From: CAZKBP01 sp964551015
GTDB taxonomy: Bacteria; Bacteroidota; Bacteroidia; Cytophagales; Microscillaceae
NCBI GenBank assembly: GCA_964551015.1
Contig: CAZKBP010000030.1
Location: 1-64,000, forward strand
DNA length: 64,000 nt
Direction of reading: 5' to 3'
Below the pieces are notes generated by a model, which had not been told where the DNA came from, ran no database searches, and was given only the letters and a program-made list of their open reading frames with translations. Below are positions 42,390-51,383 of the stretch, piece by piece. Numbering within the stretch: position 1 is the stretch's first letter; every line of letters starts with the position of its first letter. The translations under genes were made by a program, and so were the position numbers.

Positions 42390-44771
42390 ATGCCTAAAAA
42401 TCTAGTTATTGTAGAGTCCCCTGCCAAGGCCAAAACCATTGAGGGTTATCTGGGTCAAGATTTTACAGTTAAATCAAGTTATGGACACGTAAGAGATTTA
42501 CCAAAGAAAAACGCGGTCGACGTTGAAAATAATTTCGAACCTACCTATGAGATTACCTCCGACAAAAAACAAGTGGTCTCTGAGCTAAAAAAATTGGCCG
42601 ACAGTTCTGAAATCGTTTGGCTCGCCACAGATGATGACCGCGAGGGAGAAGCCATCTCTTGGCATCTCAAGGAAGCCTTGAAGCTAGAAGAAGCCAAAAT
42701 CAAAAGAATCGTTTTCCGAGAAATCACCAAAAATGCCATCAACAAGGCCATTCAATCTCCTCGGAATATTGATGTAGATCTGGTCAATGCCCAGCAAGCC
42801 CGGCGAGTCTTGGATCGTTTGGTAGGCTTTGAAATCTCCCCATTACTTTGGAAAAAAATTAAAGCAGGGCTTTCGGCCGGAAGAGTACAGTCGGTAGCCG
42901 TACGCATGATCGTAGAACGAGAACGAGAGATTGAAAACTTTAAACCAGTTTCTTCTTTTCGGGTAACGGCTGATTTTGACTTAGCAGATCAAAAAACACT
43001 CAAAGCCGAGCTTCCTCAGCGCATCAAAAACGAAGAAGGTGCCCAAGATTTTCTTGATAAATGTATCGGGGCTGAATTTTCTATTGAAAATTTAGAAACC
43101 AAACCCGCTAAAAAATCCCCTGCCCCTCCTTTTACTACATCTACTTTGCAGCAGGAGGCCAGTCGCAAGCTGCGCTTTTCGGTAGCGCAAACCATGACCC
43201 TAGCACAGCGACTCTACGAAGCGGGTAAAATCACCTACATGCGAACTGACTCTACCAATCTTTCCGAAGAAGCAGTCGCCAGTGCTTGCGAGCAAATTGG
43301 AAAAGAATATGGTCAGGACTATATCCAAACACGTAAGTTCAAAACCAAATCACAATCTGCGCAAGAGGCACACGAAGCCATCCGCCCCAGTGAGTTTACG
43401 GCTACCAAAGTAAGTAATGATCGGAATGAACAACGCCTCTACGAACTGATCTGGAAACGAGCCATCGCCTCTCAAATGGCTGATGCACAACTAGAAAGAA
43501 CCACCGCTACCATTGCCATTGATCCAATAGCCTATAATCAAAAGGCCAATAGCCCCGCCCAGATGCCAAACCTCATTGCCAAAGGCGAGGTGATCAAATT
43601 TGAAGGCTTCTTGAAAGTATACTTAGAGTCTACCGACGATGAGGAAGAAGAAAACGAGGCCAGTGGCATGCTGCCCCCGCTCACGATTGGTCAGGTCTTG
43701 GACTTAAACGAAATGCTGGCCGTAGAGCGTTTTAGTCGTTCACCTGCCCGCTATACGGAGGCCAGCTTGGTGAAAAAACTGGAAGAAATGGGCATTGGGC
43801 GTCCCTCCACTTACGCGCCCACGATTTCTACCATTCAGAAAAGAGGCTATGTGATCAAAGAAGACCGAGACGGTAAGGAAAGAAACTATCGGGAGCTACT
43901 CCTCAAAGCAGAACAAATCAAGACGCAGACCAAAACCGAAATCACGGGTACGGAACGTTCTAAGCTTTTCCCGACGGACGTAGCGATGGTGGTCAATGAT
44001 TTCTTAGTAGCTCATTTTGAAAATATTCTTGATTACTCCTTTACGGCCAATGTGGAAAAGGAATTTGACGAAATCGCCGATGGCAAAAAAGAATGGGCAC
44101 ACATGCTCAAAGAGTTTTACCAAGGCTTCCATCAAAAAGTAGAAGATACTCAAAAAATAGATCGCTCGGAGGTATCTTCTAATCGAGTGCTGGGCCAAGA
44201 CCCTAAAACTGGCAAGGATATTCTTGTGCTTCTGGGAAGATACGGTGCTTTCGTGCAAATCGGTGAAACCGAAGAAGGAGACGACGAAAAACCACCCCGC
44301 GCCAGCCTTCGCAAGGGACAAAGAATTGATACCATTACCCTCGAAGAAGCCCTGGAGCTTTTCAAGCTACCACGCGACGTGGGCATGTACGAAGATAAAA
44401 AAATCGTAGCTGCCATCGGTCGTTACGGCCCTTATTTGCGCCACGACAGCAAATTTTACTCACTCAAAGAAGATGATCCCCACGAGGTAGAAGAGCAGAG
44501 AGCCATCGAGATTATAGAAGCAAAGCGTAAAGCTGATGCCGAAAAAATTATCAAAACCTTTGAGGAAGAACCCGAAATTCAAATTCTCAATGGCCGATGG
44601 GGTCCTTACATCAAGGCACAAAAGCAAAATTACAAGATTCCCAAAGATCGTGATGCCAAAGAGCTCACGCTACAAGATTGCTTGGAAATTATTGAAAATG
44701 CTCCGGCTAAAAAGGGAAAAACCAAAGCCACCAAAGGCGCAACCAAGACCAAGAAGAAGAAGAAAAAGTAA
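42390..44771 (+). CDS. topA: DNA topoisomerase I
   Basis: 793 residues. The Toprim domain starts NLVIVESPAKAKTIEGYLG and holds the acidic triad in ATDDDREGEAISWH. The catalytic Tyr is Y283 in TYMRTDSTNLS. The decatenation-loop region and HEAIRPS follow. Instead of Cys4 zinc fingers, the C-terminus has repeats of the GRYGAFVQIG / GRYGPYLRH / GRWGPYIK type and ends in a Lys-rich tail (TKTKKKKKK). It relaxes negatively supercoiled DNA in the cytoplasm. Transcribed alone, converging on the ABA4-like gene. Confidence 0.97.
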   Translation: MPKNLVIVESPAKAKTIEGYLGQDFTVKSSYGHVRDLPKKNAVDVENNFEPTYEITSDKKQVVSELKKLADSSEIVWLATDDDREGEAISWHLKEALKLEEAKIKRIVFREITKNAINKAIQSPRNIDVDLVNAQQARRVLDRLVGFEISPLLWKKIKAGLSAGRVQSVAVRMIVEREREIENFKPVSSFRVTADFDLADQKTLKAELPQRIKNEEGAQDFLDKCIGAEFSIENLETKPAKKSPAPPFTTSTLQQEASRKLRFSVAQTMTLAQRLYEAGKITYMRTDSTNLSEEAVASACEQIGKEYGQDYIQTRKFKTKSQSAQEAHEAIRPSEFTATKVSNDRNEQRLYELIWKRAIASQMADAQLERTTATIAIDPIAYNQKANSPAQMPNLIAKGEVIKFEGFLKVYLESTDDEEEENEASGMLPPLTIGQVLDLNEMLAVERFSRSPARYTEASLVKKLEEMGIGRPSTYAPTISTIQKRGYVIKEDRDGKERNYRELLLKAEQIKTQTKTEITGTERSKLFPTDVAMVVNDFLVAHFENILDYSFTANVEKEFDEIADGKKEWAHMLKEFYQGFHQKVEDTQKIDRSEVSSNRVLGQDPKTGKDILVLLGRYGAFVQIGETEEGDDEKPPRASLRKGQRIDTITLEEALELFKLPRDVGMYEDKKIVAAIGRYGPYLRHDSKFYSLKEDDPHEVEEQRAIEIIEAKRKADAEKIIKTFEEEPEIQILNGRWGPYIKAQKQNYKIPKDRDAKELTLQDCLEIIENAPAKKGKTKATKGATKTKKKKKK

Positions 44772-44776
44772 ATACT

Positions 44777-44822
44777 AATCATTTTTCATTGAACATCAAT
44801 CCCTGTTCAATGAAAAATGATT
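44777..44822. terminator. perfect 19-bp hairpin between topA and the convergent gene
   Basis: 44777-44795 is the exact reverse complement of 44804-44822, loop TCAATCCC. The last base of the right arm is the last base of the convergent gene's stop codon. It should terminate both transcripts; T-rich stretches lie inside the stem arms. Confidence 0.75.
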
Positions 44823-45262
44823 CACCCAAACGGCTCCACATCCAAACGGCGAGTAGCTATGGCTTTGACGATAAAGTAAAGCACCAAGCCCGTGGGGCCA
44901 AACATAAAAGTAAAAATCAAACATGGCACTACCCAGATGTGCTTGATTTGCCAGCGTTGGGCATCGTGTGTCTCCCAGGCACCCACGAATAAATCAAAGG
45001 CGAGGTAGTGTATCCAACCAATCAAGGCAAGATTAGGATCGCTAAACCCTTGGGCAATAGCGGCCAGGCTCATATCGCTCATATCAGGCAGTGCGCTAAG
45101 ATTGGTCAAAAAGAGGAAAATATACAAGGCGCCAAAAATCAGGCTCACTCCCCCACTGATAATCACGTACCTCGTCCATTTCCAGTATGGAAGAAAAATC
45201 AGAAAAAGCCAAGCGACCAAAGAAAGATTATTACTGATACTGAAAATGGTTTCCGCGTTCAT
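44822..45262 (-). CDS. ABA4-like (DUF4281) membrane protein
   Basis: 146 residues, four membrane helices. The family signature is clear: GWIHYLAFDLFVGAWETHDAQR followed by VVPCLIFTFMFGPTGLVLYF. The plant homologue ABA4 is needed for neoxanthin formation; bacterial members are of unknown function and often lie near carotenoid or membrane genes, but none is adjacent here. The stop codon touches the shared hairpin with topA. Confidence 0.85.
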   Translation of the reverse strand: MNAETIFSISNNLSLVAWLFLIFLPYWKWTRYVIISGGVSLIFGALYIFLFLTNLSALPDMSDMSLAAIAQGFSDPNLALIGWIHYLAFDLFVGAWETHDAQRWQIKHIWVVPCLIFTFMFGPTGLVLYFIVKAIATRRLDVEPFG

Positions 45263-45457
45263 TTTTATACTTTATTTAATTGAATAGCGTGTTTACTGAG
45301 TTGCCAAGCCTGTTGAGGCCATTTTTCTTCCAAAGACAGATCAGCAATTGAGAGAAAAAGACTACTTTTGAACACGAAAATTAAGAATTTCTGGTAGAAA
45401 TTTGCACGTTCAGCAGAAGTTTTCAAGCTTTGAAAGCTTCTAACCATCCGAAATCGC

Positions 45458-47521
45458 ATGATTCACACCATTGCTTTATTGATCTTAGGCTTGCCTTTGC
45501 TTGGTTTTTTTCTGTTGATGCTCTTGCAAAACCGAATCAAGCAGGGAGGAGACATTTTTTCTATCTCGCTCACAGGTTTGGCTTTTTTGATGGCAAGCTA
45601 CATGTTTTCTCAGATTTGGGGGCAAGCACCAGTCCACGTGTCTGTGGTATGGTTTCGGTTACAAACACAAGCTGATATTCATGTAGGTATACAGTTGGAC
45701 AATTTGGGTAGTTTCATGCTGGTCTTGGTGAGCTTTATTTCCTTCTTGGTACAGGTTTTTTCGGTCGTGTATATGCGGGGAGAAAAGCATTATCATCGCT
45801 ATTTTGCCTATCTAAGCTTGTTTACCTTTTCTATGTTGGGCATCGTGCTCTCGGATAGTCTCCTCACGATTTATATTTTTTGGGAATTGGTGGGTTTATC
45901 TTCTTATCTCCTGATTGGATTTTGGTATCAAAAAAGATCAGCCGTACGGGCGGCCAAAAAAGCTTTTTTGGTCAATCGCGTGGGTGATGCGGCCTTTATG
46001 GTCGGGATTATCTTGGTGTATATGTATTTTGGGACTTTCCAATTAGAAGCCGTAGAGCAAAGCTGGCAAAGTGTCAAGGTAAATTACCCCATCTCAAATT
46101 TCCATTTAACCTTAATTGGCTTTTGTCTTTTTTGCGGGGCGATCGGTAAGTCTGCCCAGTTTCCTTTACAAATTTGGCTACCCGACGCGATGGAAGGGCC
46201 TACGCCTGTCTCGGCCTTGATTCATGCTGCCACCATGGTAGCGGCTGGGGTTTTCTTAGTAGCTCGCGTCTTCTTTTTGCTCAATGTAGACGTGATGCTC
46301 ATCATTGCTTTCGTGGGTACCATTACCGCTTTTCTGGGAGCTTTTTCGGCCTTGGTTCAAAAAGATATCAAGAAGGTACTGGCCTATTCTACCATTTCTC
46401 AATTGGGCTATATGATGATCGGTATGGGCACAGGAGCTTACGACGCGGCGTTGTTTCACTTGCTGACTCATGCTTTTTTCAAAGCCTGTCTTTTTCTCTG
46501 CGCGGGAGCTATCATTGATCGTTTGCATCAGTTAGGGGAGCGGATTGATTTGCATTTTGATGCCCAAAATATGTACTTGATGGGTGGGTTGAGAAAAAGA
46601 ATGCCCTTTGTTTTTGCCTGTTTTGTGGTGGCGGCACTGTCCTTGATTGGCTTACCTTTTTTCTCAGGCTTTTTATCCAAGGATGCGATTATTAGTGGAA
46701 GTTGGGCTTGGGCGCAAACCATGGCCGAAGCAGGAAGCTTTTTGTTTTATCTCATTCCCATCATCGCTTTGTTTACTGCTTTTCTGACGGCGGTCTACAT
46801 GGGCAGAGCGATTTTACTAATTTTCTTTGGGGATTTTTTATTGGATAAGCTCTATCGGAAAGCAGAAAATGGGTTTGATCTGATTCAAGATGCGCCTTTG
46901 GGTATGAAAGTGCCTCTAGGAATTTTGGCAACACTCAGCTTATGGTGGGCTTTTGCTTGGAATCCCCTTGATGCCGAAGCAGGTTGGTTTTTGTCTAGCC
47001 TGAGTATTCCGCATAACTTATTTATTGACCCAAGTATACAAGCTCGTTGGTCAGCTGGTAGCCATCAGGTACATACTTGGATAGCCATGATTTCTACTTT
47101 TTTGGCCCTAGCAGGTTTGGTTGTGGCTAGGTTCTCTTTTCAACATCATCGCTTCGTTCTAAGAAAAATGAGCAAGGGGTATAAGTCATTCTATGATATC
47201 TCCGAAGAGAGTTTTTATTGGGACAAGCTATACCAAAGTTTAGCTGTAAAACAAGGGCTTCGCATCGCCAAGTATGTGGCATGGTTTGATGCAAAATGGG
47301 TAGATGGACTGGTCAATCTGCTAGCCAAAGCACAGGTCGTGGTGGCTCATGTCATCGCTTGGGTAGACCGAGGGGTGGTAGATGGCTTGGTGAATCTTAT
47401 GGCTTATTTCAGCCGTTTGTTGGGGCAATTTACTCGAAATTTAGCCGGAGGGCAGGTACAGACTTATTTTGTAGTAGCACTTACTACCTTATTAATTATG
47501 TTCTGGTGGTGGTTAGGCTGA
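45458..47521 (+). CDS. nuoL: NADH-quinone oxidoreductase subunit L-like protein
   Basis: 687 residues with about 16 membrane helices. The proton-channel family signature appears as SLLTIYIFWELVGLSSYLLIGFW, with the key Glu in FWELVG. HAATMVAAGVFLVAR holds the conserved His, and Lys residues sit in QKDIKKVLAYSTISQLGYM. A long C-terminal amphipathic region (SEESFYWDKLY, then repeated DGLVNL segments) matches the lateral helix of NuoL. In complex I it carries a proton-translocating channel. No other nuo genes are in reach on either side, so it is displaced from its operon or serves another antiporter-type complex. Confidence 0.88.
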   Translation: MIHTIALLILGLPLLGFFLLMLLQNRIKQGGDIFSISLTGLAFLMASYMFSQIWGQAPVHVSVVWFRLQTQADIHVGIQLDNLGSFMLVLVSFISFLVQVFSVVYMRGEKHYHRYFAYLSLFTFSMLGIVLSDSLLTIYIFWELVGLSSYLLIGFWYQKRSAVRAAKKAFLVNRVGDAAFMVGIILVYMYFGTFQLEAVEQSWQSVKVNYPISNFHLTLIGFCLFCGAIGKSAQFPLQIWLPDAMEGPTPVSALIHAATMVAAGVFLVARVFFLLNVDVMLIIAFVGTITAFLGAFSALVQKDIKKVLAYSTISQLGYMMIGMGTGAYDAALFHLLTHAFFKACLFLCAGAIIDRLHQLGERIDLHFDAQNMYLMGGLRKRMPFVFACFVVAALSLIGLPFFSGFLSKDAIISGSWAWAQTMAEAGSFLFYLIPIIALFTAFLTAVYMGRAILLIFFGDFLLDKLYRKAENGFDLIQDAPLGMKVPLGILATLSLWWAFAWNPLDAEAGWFLSSLSIPHNLFIDPSIQARWSAGSHQVHTWIAMISTFLALAGLVVARFSFQHHRFVLRKMSKGYKSFYDISEESFYWDKLYQSLAVKQGLRIAKYVAWFDAKWVDGLVNLLAKAQVVVAHVIAWVDRGVVDGLVNLMAYFSRLLGQFTRNLAGGQVQTYFVVALTTLLIMFWWWLG

Positions 47522-47591
47522 AAACAAGGCTGGTGCTTGAATTTCTCGGTAAGGTCGCATCTGCTTGACTGAAGATTTGCTTTTTATAACA

Positions 47592-47638
47592 ATGAGCGGG
47601 CTTGGTCTTAGCTTGTATGCTTAGGACCGCCCGCTCAT
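47592..47638. terminator. long hairpin between nuoL and phaC
   Basis: ATGAGCGGGC (47592-47601) pairs with GCCCGCTCAT (47629-47638), with further partial pairing of GGTCTTAGC and GCTTAGGACC inside. It sits between convergent genes and probably stops both. Confidence 0.65.
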
Positions 47639-47654
47639 AGGATATTTTGAATGC

Positions 47655-49265
47655 TTAGTTATTGACTAAATCTTTGGCTTGTTGCACCCAGTTATCTCGC
47701 TCAATTCTACCTTTGAAAGAGCCAATAATATCCGTAACCTTCTCTATATCTTCGGGTTGGAAGTTAGCAATCTGCTGAAAAGTATAGACCCCCATGGCAT
47801 TGAGTTTTTCTTCAATAAAAGGGCCAATACCGTTAATTTTTTTCAGGTCATTTTTATCCGTTTCGGAAGCGGTGCCAATGTTACTGAAGTCAAAACTTTT
47901 GGCTTCTTCTCGGATTTTTTCTAATTGCTCCGCTTTTTTGCTTTTGGCGGGTCTTTTTTGATTTTCAGAAACTTGCTCTTCGCTTGCTGTTTTTTCCGTC
48001 TCGGCCTTGGCGGGTTCTTCCTTGGGTTCAGCTTTTACTTTTGCCTTGACAGGCTCCTTTTCTTTCAGTTCTTCCTTGGGTTCAGCTTTTACCTCCGCCT
48101 TGACGGGTTCTTTTTCCACGAGTTCTACTTCGGCTTTGGCCTCAATTTTTTCTTCTTTGGCTTGGCTCTCCGCTAAAGCTTTGGTTTTTCTCTCTTGGAT
48201 TTTGAGTTGATCTCTATTCTCAAAGAATTCGGTAATGGTAGGGCCGAGTTCTTTTTGTGAGCGTCTTCCGGTAAACACGCCAATATGCCCTCCAGGGAAT
48301 TCATACAAGTGCTTATCTTCTGAACCAATGTAGTCATTGATGGGCTTAGTGGAGCTAGGTGGCACGAGGTGGTCTTCGGAGGCGTAGATAGTGAGCACAG
48401 GCATCGTGATGTTCTTGAGATCTACCTCGTAAGGGCCTACCACGAGTTCTCCTTTGACCAATTTATTTTGTTGATAAAGGTCTTTGATAAATTGACGGTA
48501 GCATTCTCCGGCTTGGTCGGGTAGGTCATTGATCCATTTTTCCATTCTCAGGAAGTTCATCAGCTTGGCTTCGTCGTCCATAATGTCCATGAGCGTTTTT
48601 TGCTTACGAACCTTGAGCATGGGTTTGAGCATCTGAAAGCCGGTATCTAAGAAGTTTCCTGGGATCAATCCTCCAAAACCTTCTACAATCGCATCCACAT
48701 CCATGTCGCGTGCCCATCGGAAAAGCAAGCCATCATCGGTAGAAAAATCGATGGGCGTAACGAGGGTAACCAAGTTTTTGATTTTTTCGGGGTGCGTGGC
48801 TGTATAAATCACGGAGAAGGTTCCTCCTTGGCAGATTCCCATCAGATTTACCTGATCTATCCCATGGGCTTCTCTTACGAAGTCAATGGCTTCATCTATG
48901 TAGATATTGATGTAATCATGCATCGTAAGATAGCGATCGGCACGGGTAGGATAGCCTGTATCAATGACATAAATATCGAGACCCAAGCTCAGGAGCTTAC
49001 GAATCAGGCTCCGGTCAGGTTGCAAATCCATCATGTAGAAGCGATTGATTAGCGCGTAAGACACAACGATGGGCGTTTTGACCGTGGGCTCATCCTCTCG
49101 CTTGTATCGGTAGAGCTTGATTTTGTCCATACTCCAGACCTGCTCTTTTTCGGCCGTTCCGATATCAATTTGATCTATTTGATTAAAGCCTTGTATGCCT
49201 CGGGTAAACTTTTGGGTGGTTTCGTTGATCTTCTCAAGCATTTCTGTGAAAGGATTTTCCATCAT
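47655..49265 (-). CDS. phaC: class III polyhydroxyalkanoate synthase PhaC with fused helix-hairpin-helix domain
   Basis: 536 residues, against about 360 for ordinary class III PhaC. The alpha/beta-hydrolase core (1-350) has the triad Cys145 in GICQGG, Asp298 in SEDHLVPP and His327 in PGGHIGVF, at class III spacing. It then continues with a Lys/Glu/Ala/Pro linker (about 365-450) containing an 18-residue tandem repeat (EKEPVKAEVKAEPKEELK type). It ends with a C-terminal domain (about 472-535) LKKINGIGPFIEEKLNAMGV, the helix-hairpin-helix type also attached to other proteins in this phylum. It polymerises 3-hydroxyacyl-CoA with PhaE. The extension may tether granules to DNA or to a partner; that is inference. 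Confidence 0.92.
   Translation of the reverse strand: MMENPFTEMLEKINETTQKFTRGIQGFNQIDQIDIGTAEKEQVWSMDKIKLYRYKREDEPTVKTPIVVSYALINRFYMMDLQPDRSLIRKLLSLGLDIYVIDTGYPTRADRYLTMHDYINIYIDEAIDFVREAHGIDQVNLMGICQGGTFSVIYTATHPEKIKNLVTLVTPIDFSTDDGLLFRWARDMDVDAIVEGFGGLIPGNFLDTGFQMLKPMLKVRKQKTLMDIMDDEAKLMNFLRMEKWINDLPDQAGECYRQFIKDLYQQNKLVKGELVVGPYEVDLKNITMPVLTIYASEDHLVPPSSTKPINDYIGSEDKHLYEFPGGHIGVFTGRRSQKELGPTITEFFENRDQLKIQERKTKALAESQAKEEKIEAKAEVELVEKEPVKAEVKAEPKEELKEKEPVKAKVKAEPKEEPAKAETEKTASEEQVSENQKRPAKSKKAEQLEKIREEAKSFDFSNIGTASETDKNDLKKINGIGPFIEEKLNAMGVYTFQQIANFQPEDIEKVTDIIGSFKGRIERDNWVQQAKDLVNN
48010..48117 (-). repeat. 54-base tandem repeat inside phaC
   Basis: Two adjacent copies of about 54 bases encode the EKEPVKA-VKAEPKEE units of the linker between the synthase core and the helix-hairpin-helix domain. 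In-frame copy-number change could alter linker length. Confidence 0.6.
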
Positions 49266-49358
49266 TGTTTTATTCGGTTAGTTGAGATCAAATTAGAATT
49301 ACGATTGCTCGGATAGGGATTGATTTGGTACGGGATAATCTATTAGATGAATGCCCAA

Positions 49359-50660
49359 TTAGGCTTTACTTTCTTCTTTGAGCGATACACGCAATTGCTT
49401 CTCGAGCATTCTGATTTTGCTTTTAAGCTCGTAAACAGTAGCGTTGAGTTCGTCAATTTCGGAGCGGGCAGCAACGGGAAGTGGAGCCAAGAGATACTCC
49501 ATGAGCTTGTCCAGATTGCTCTTGATCTCGAGGCCAATTTTAAGTAAATCTCCTTGCAGACGAGAATAGGATTCGCTAGCGAATAGCTTGATGGTATCTT
49601 CTTCCATCGTGTTGACCCAGATGGCATAAAACTCATCAAAGCTGATTAGTTCTGGCTTTTCTTGGGCTTTGTTCATGATCTCTCTGACGGCTTGCTCGAT
49701 AGATTTTTGTCCAGCCGTGTAGACCATATTTTGCATTTCTAAACCTTTGATGTAATACTTGGCGTATTTGTCTTGGATTTCCATAATCAAAGCCAGCATT
49801 TCTTTCTCTCTACCAGCAGGAATCATGGTAAAATAGGGATTGATAAATTTCCCGAATTGCTCGGAGAATTCATAGGTAAGTTGAGCCAAGGAAGAGAGTC
49901 CTTTGTCTACCAAGGTGCTTGGTGCAAAGTTTTGGAGCTGATGCATGGAGCGAGAGAGCATACCTTGCATCCCCGTGGAGCTGGAGATCAGGTCTGTATA
50001 TTTTTTTATCATCTCTACAAAGCCCTTGGACTTTTCGGCATCCATAAAATGGAAAATTCCATCTAAAACTTCTTTGTACTTATCCATGTCTAAGATCTTG
50101 GTGAGCGAGTCGATTCCCATGGAGTTACTTTGCATCATCTTGTAAATGGGCTGCCACATCTCGAACATCTTCATGTAAGTGCGGGTATTGTCAATAAACT
50201 GTGTAATCCCGTTTGCATTAAAATTGCCTTTCATAATATCCAGTCCATTCATAGGTTGCGAGTATTGGGTAATCAAATGATTGTACACGCCATTCCAGTC
50301 GGTATATAGTTTCTGCATATGATTGGCATAAGACTCAAGGCTTTTGTCATTAGATTCTTTGCCAGCCGCGTAGTTGAGGAAGGTCATCCATTTTTTACCC
50401 AATTCCATCTGGGACTCGATCCAGTTTTTGAAGAAATCAGAGGCTTTTTCACGATCGTTCTGATTATTGAGGGTGGTAAGTATGGTATCGGCTAAGTCTT
50501 TTTGGTTCTCGAACCATTCGTTGTAGAGGTCTACCGAGCGCTCGATCACTTCGCCCTGGTTGAGGGATTCCTGAATTTTTTTGGAGGTGTCCATCAGGTT
50601 ATCCACGAATTTACTCTGTGTATTCATCCAAGCATCAAAGAAATTCTTAGTACTGTCCAT
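49359..50660 (-). CDS. phaE: class III PHA synthase subunit PhaE
   Basis: 433 residues from ATG 50660 (a GTG two codons earlier is possible). The sequence is all-helical: FFDAWMNTQSKFVDNLMDTS at the start, EWFENQKDLADTIL, and a central WQPIYKMMQ. The C-terminal region holds a coiled coil (IDELNATVYELKSKIRMLEKQL). This matches PhaE, the non-catalytic partner that activates PhaC. The gene lies 93 bases upstream of phaC on the same strand, giving the order phaE-phaC, and is divergent from phaJ. Confidence 0.88.
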   Translation of the reverse strand: MDSTKNFFDAWMNTQSKFVDNLMDTSKKIQESLNQGEVIERSVDLYNEWFENQKDLADTILTTLNNQNDREKASDFFKNWIESQMELGKKWMTFLNYAAGKESNDKSLESYANHMQKLYTDWNGVYNHLITQYSQPMNGLDIMKGNFNANGITQFIDNTRTYMKMFEMWQPIYKMMQSNSMGIDSLTKILDMDKYKEVLDGIFHFMDAEKSKGFVEMIKKYTDLISSSTGMQGMLSRSMHQLQNFAPSTLVDKGLSSLAQLTYEFSEQFGKFINPYFTMIPAGREKEMLALIMEIQDKYAKYYIKGLEMQNMVYTAGQKSIEQAVREIMNKAQEKPELISFDEFYAIWVNTMEEDTIKLFASESYSRLQGDLLKIGLEIKSNLDKLMEYLLAPLPVAARSEIDELNATVYELKSKIRMLEKQLRVSLKEESKA

Positions 50661-50888
50661 TGTCACAAAAGGTATTTAAGTAGTGTCTCTACAAAATTAA
50701 CTAGCCACTATTGATTTAAAAAAATTTTTAGATAATATGGCGTTTCAATTATAACAATTATTTCTTATACAAGACAAAATTTAAAGGAAAATATAAAAAT
50801 TCCTAGCTTTTCTGGGTCAATTTTCCCAAAAAGAGCACAGATGATTTTTTGTATTATATTAATATTCTATTTATTAGCTACTTTATCT

Positions 50889-51293
50889 ATGATCGAGTTA
50901 AATCAGACCTACGAATTTTCTTTCAAGTACAGTCAGGCAGACGTGGAGAAATTTGCCCAAGTGACGGGCGACCACAACCCCATTCATTTGGACGCTGCCT
51001 ATGCCGCTCAGACGATGTTCAAACAAAGAATTATGCACGGCTTCTTGGGAGGAAGTGTGTTTTCTAAGGTGTTTGGCACTTTATTTCCAGGAGAGGGCAC
51101 CATCTATCTCAAGCAAAGTATGGAGTTTATGCGTCCTATGTATGTAGATACCGACTACAAAGCGGAGTTCACGATCAAGGAAATCAATCGCGAAAAGCAC
51201 CGTGCCATTGTAGAAACTAAAATTGTGGATCAGGATTCTGGCAAGGTGACCGTACAAGGAGAAGCGGAGGTGATGAATCAGGAAAAAATTTAG
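50889..51293 (+). CDS. phaJ: MaoC-like (R)-specific enoyl-CoA hydratase
   Basis: 134 residues from ATG 50889, preferred because an earlier ATG adds a hydrophobic N-terminus unlike the family. The hot-dog hydratase motif is FAQVTGDHNPIHLDAAYA, with catalytic Asp and His, followed by IMHGFLGGSVFSKV. It hydrates trans-2-enoyl-CoA to (R)-3-hydroxyacyl-CoA, the PhaC monomer, linking fatty-acid beta-oxidation to polymer synthesis. It is divergent from phaE over 228 bases, forming one PHA locus. Confidence 0.85.
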   Translation: MIELNQTYEFSFKYSQADVEKFAQVTGDHNPIHLDAAYAAQTMFKQRIMHGFLGGSVFSKVFGTLFPGEGTIYLKQSMEFMRPMYVDTDYKAEFTIKEINREKHRAIVETKIVDQDSGKVTVQGEAEVMNQEKI

Positions 51294-51383
51294 ATGCATC
51301 TATCGTTTAATTGCTGCAGGGTTCCATTGTCTAAGATCAAGTAAACAAACGTTCCACAATGCAGCAGTTAAACCCTCCCGTCA

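Noticed and set aside
47655..49265. two separate genes for the PHA synthase and the helix-hairpin-helix domain
   Set aside because: The frame is continuous through the linker with no stop or internal start context.
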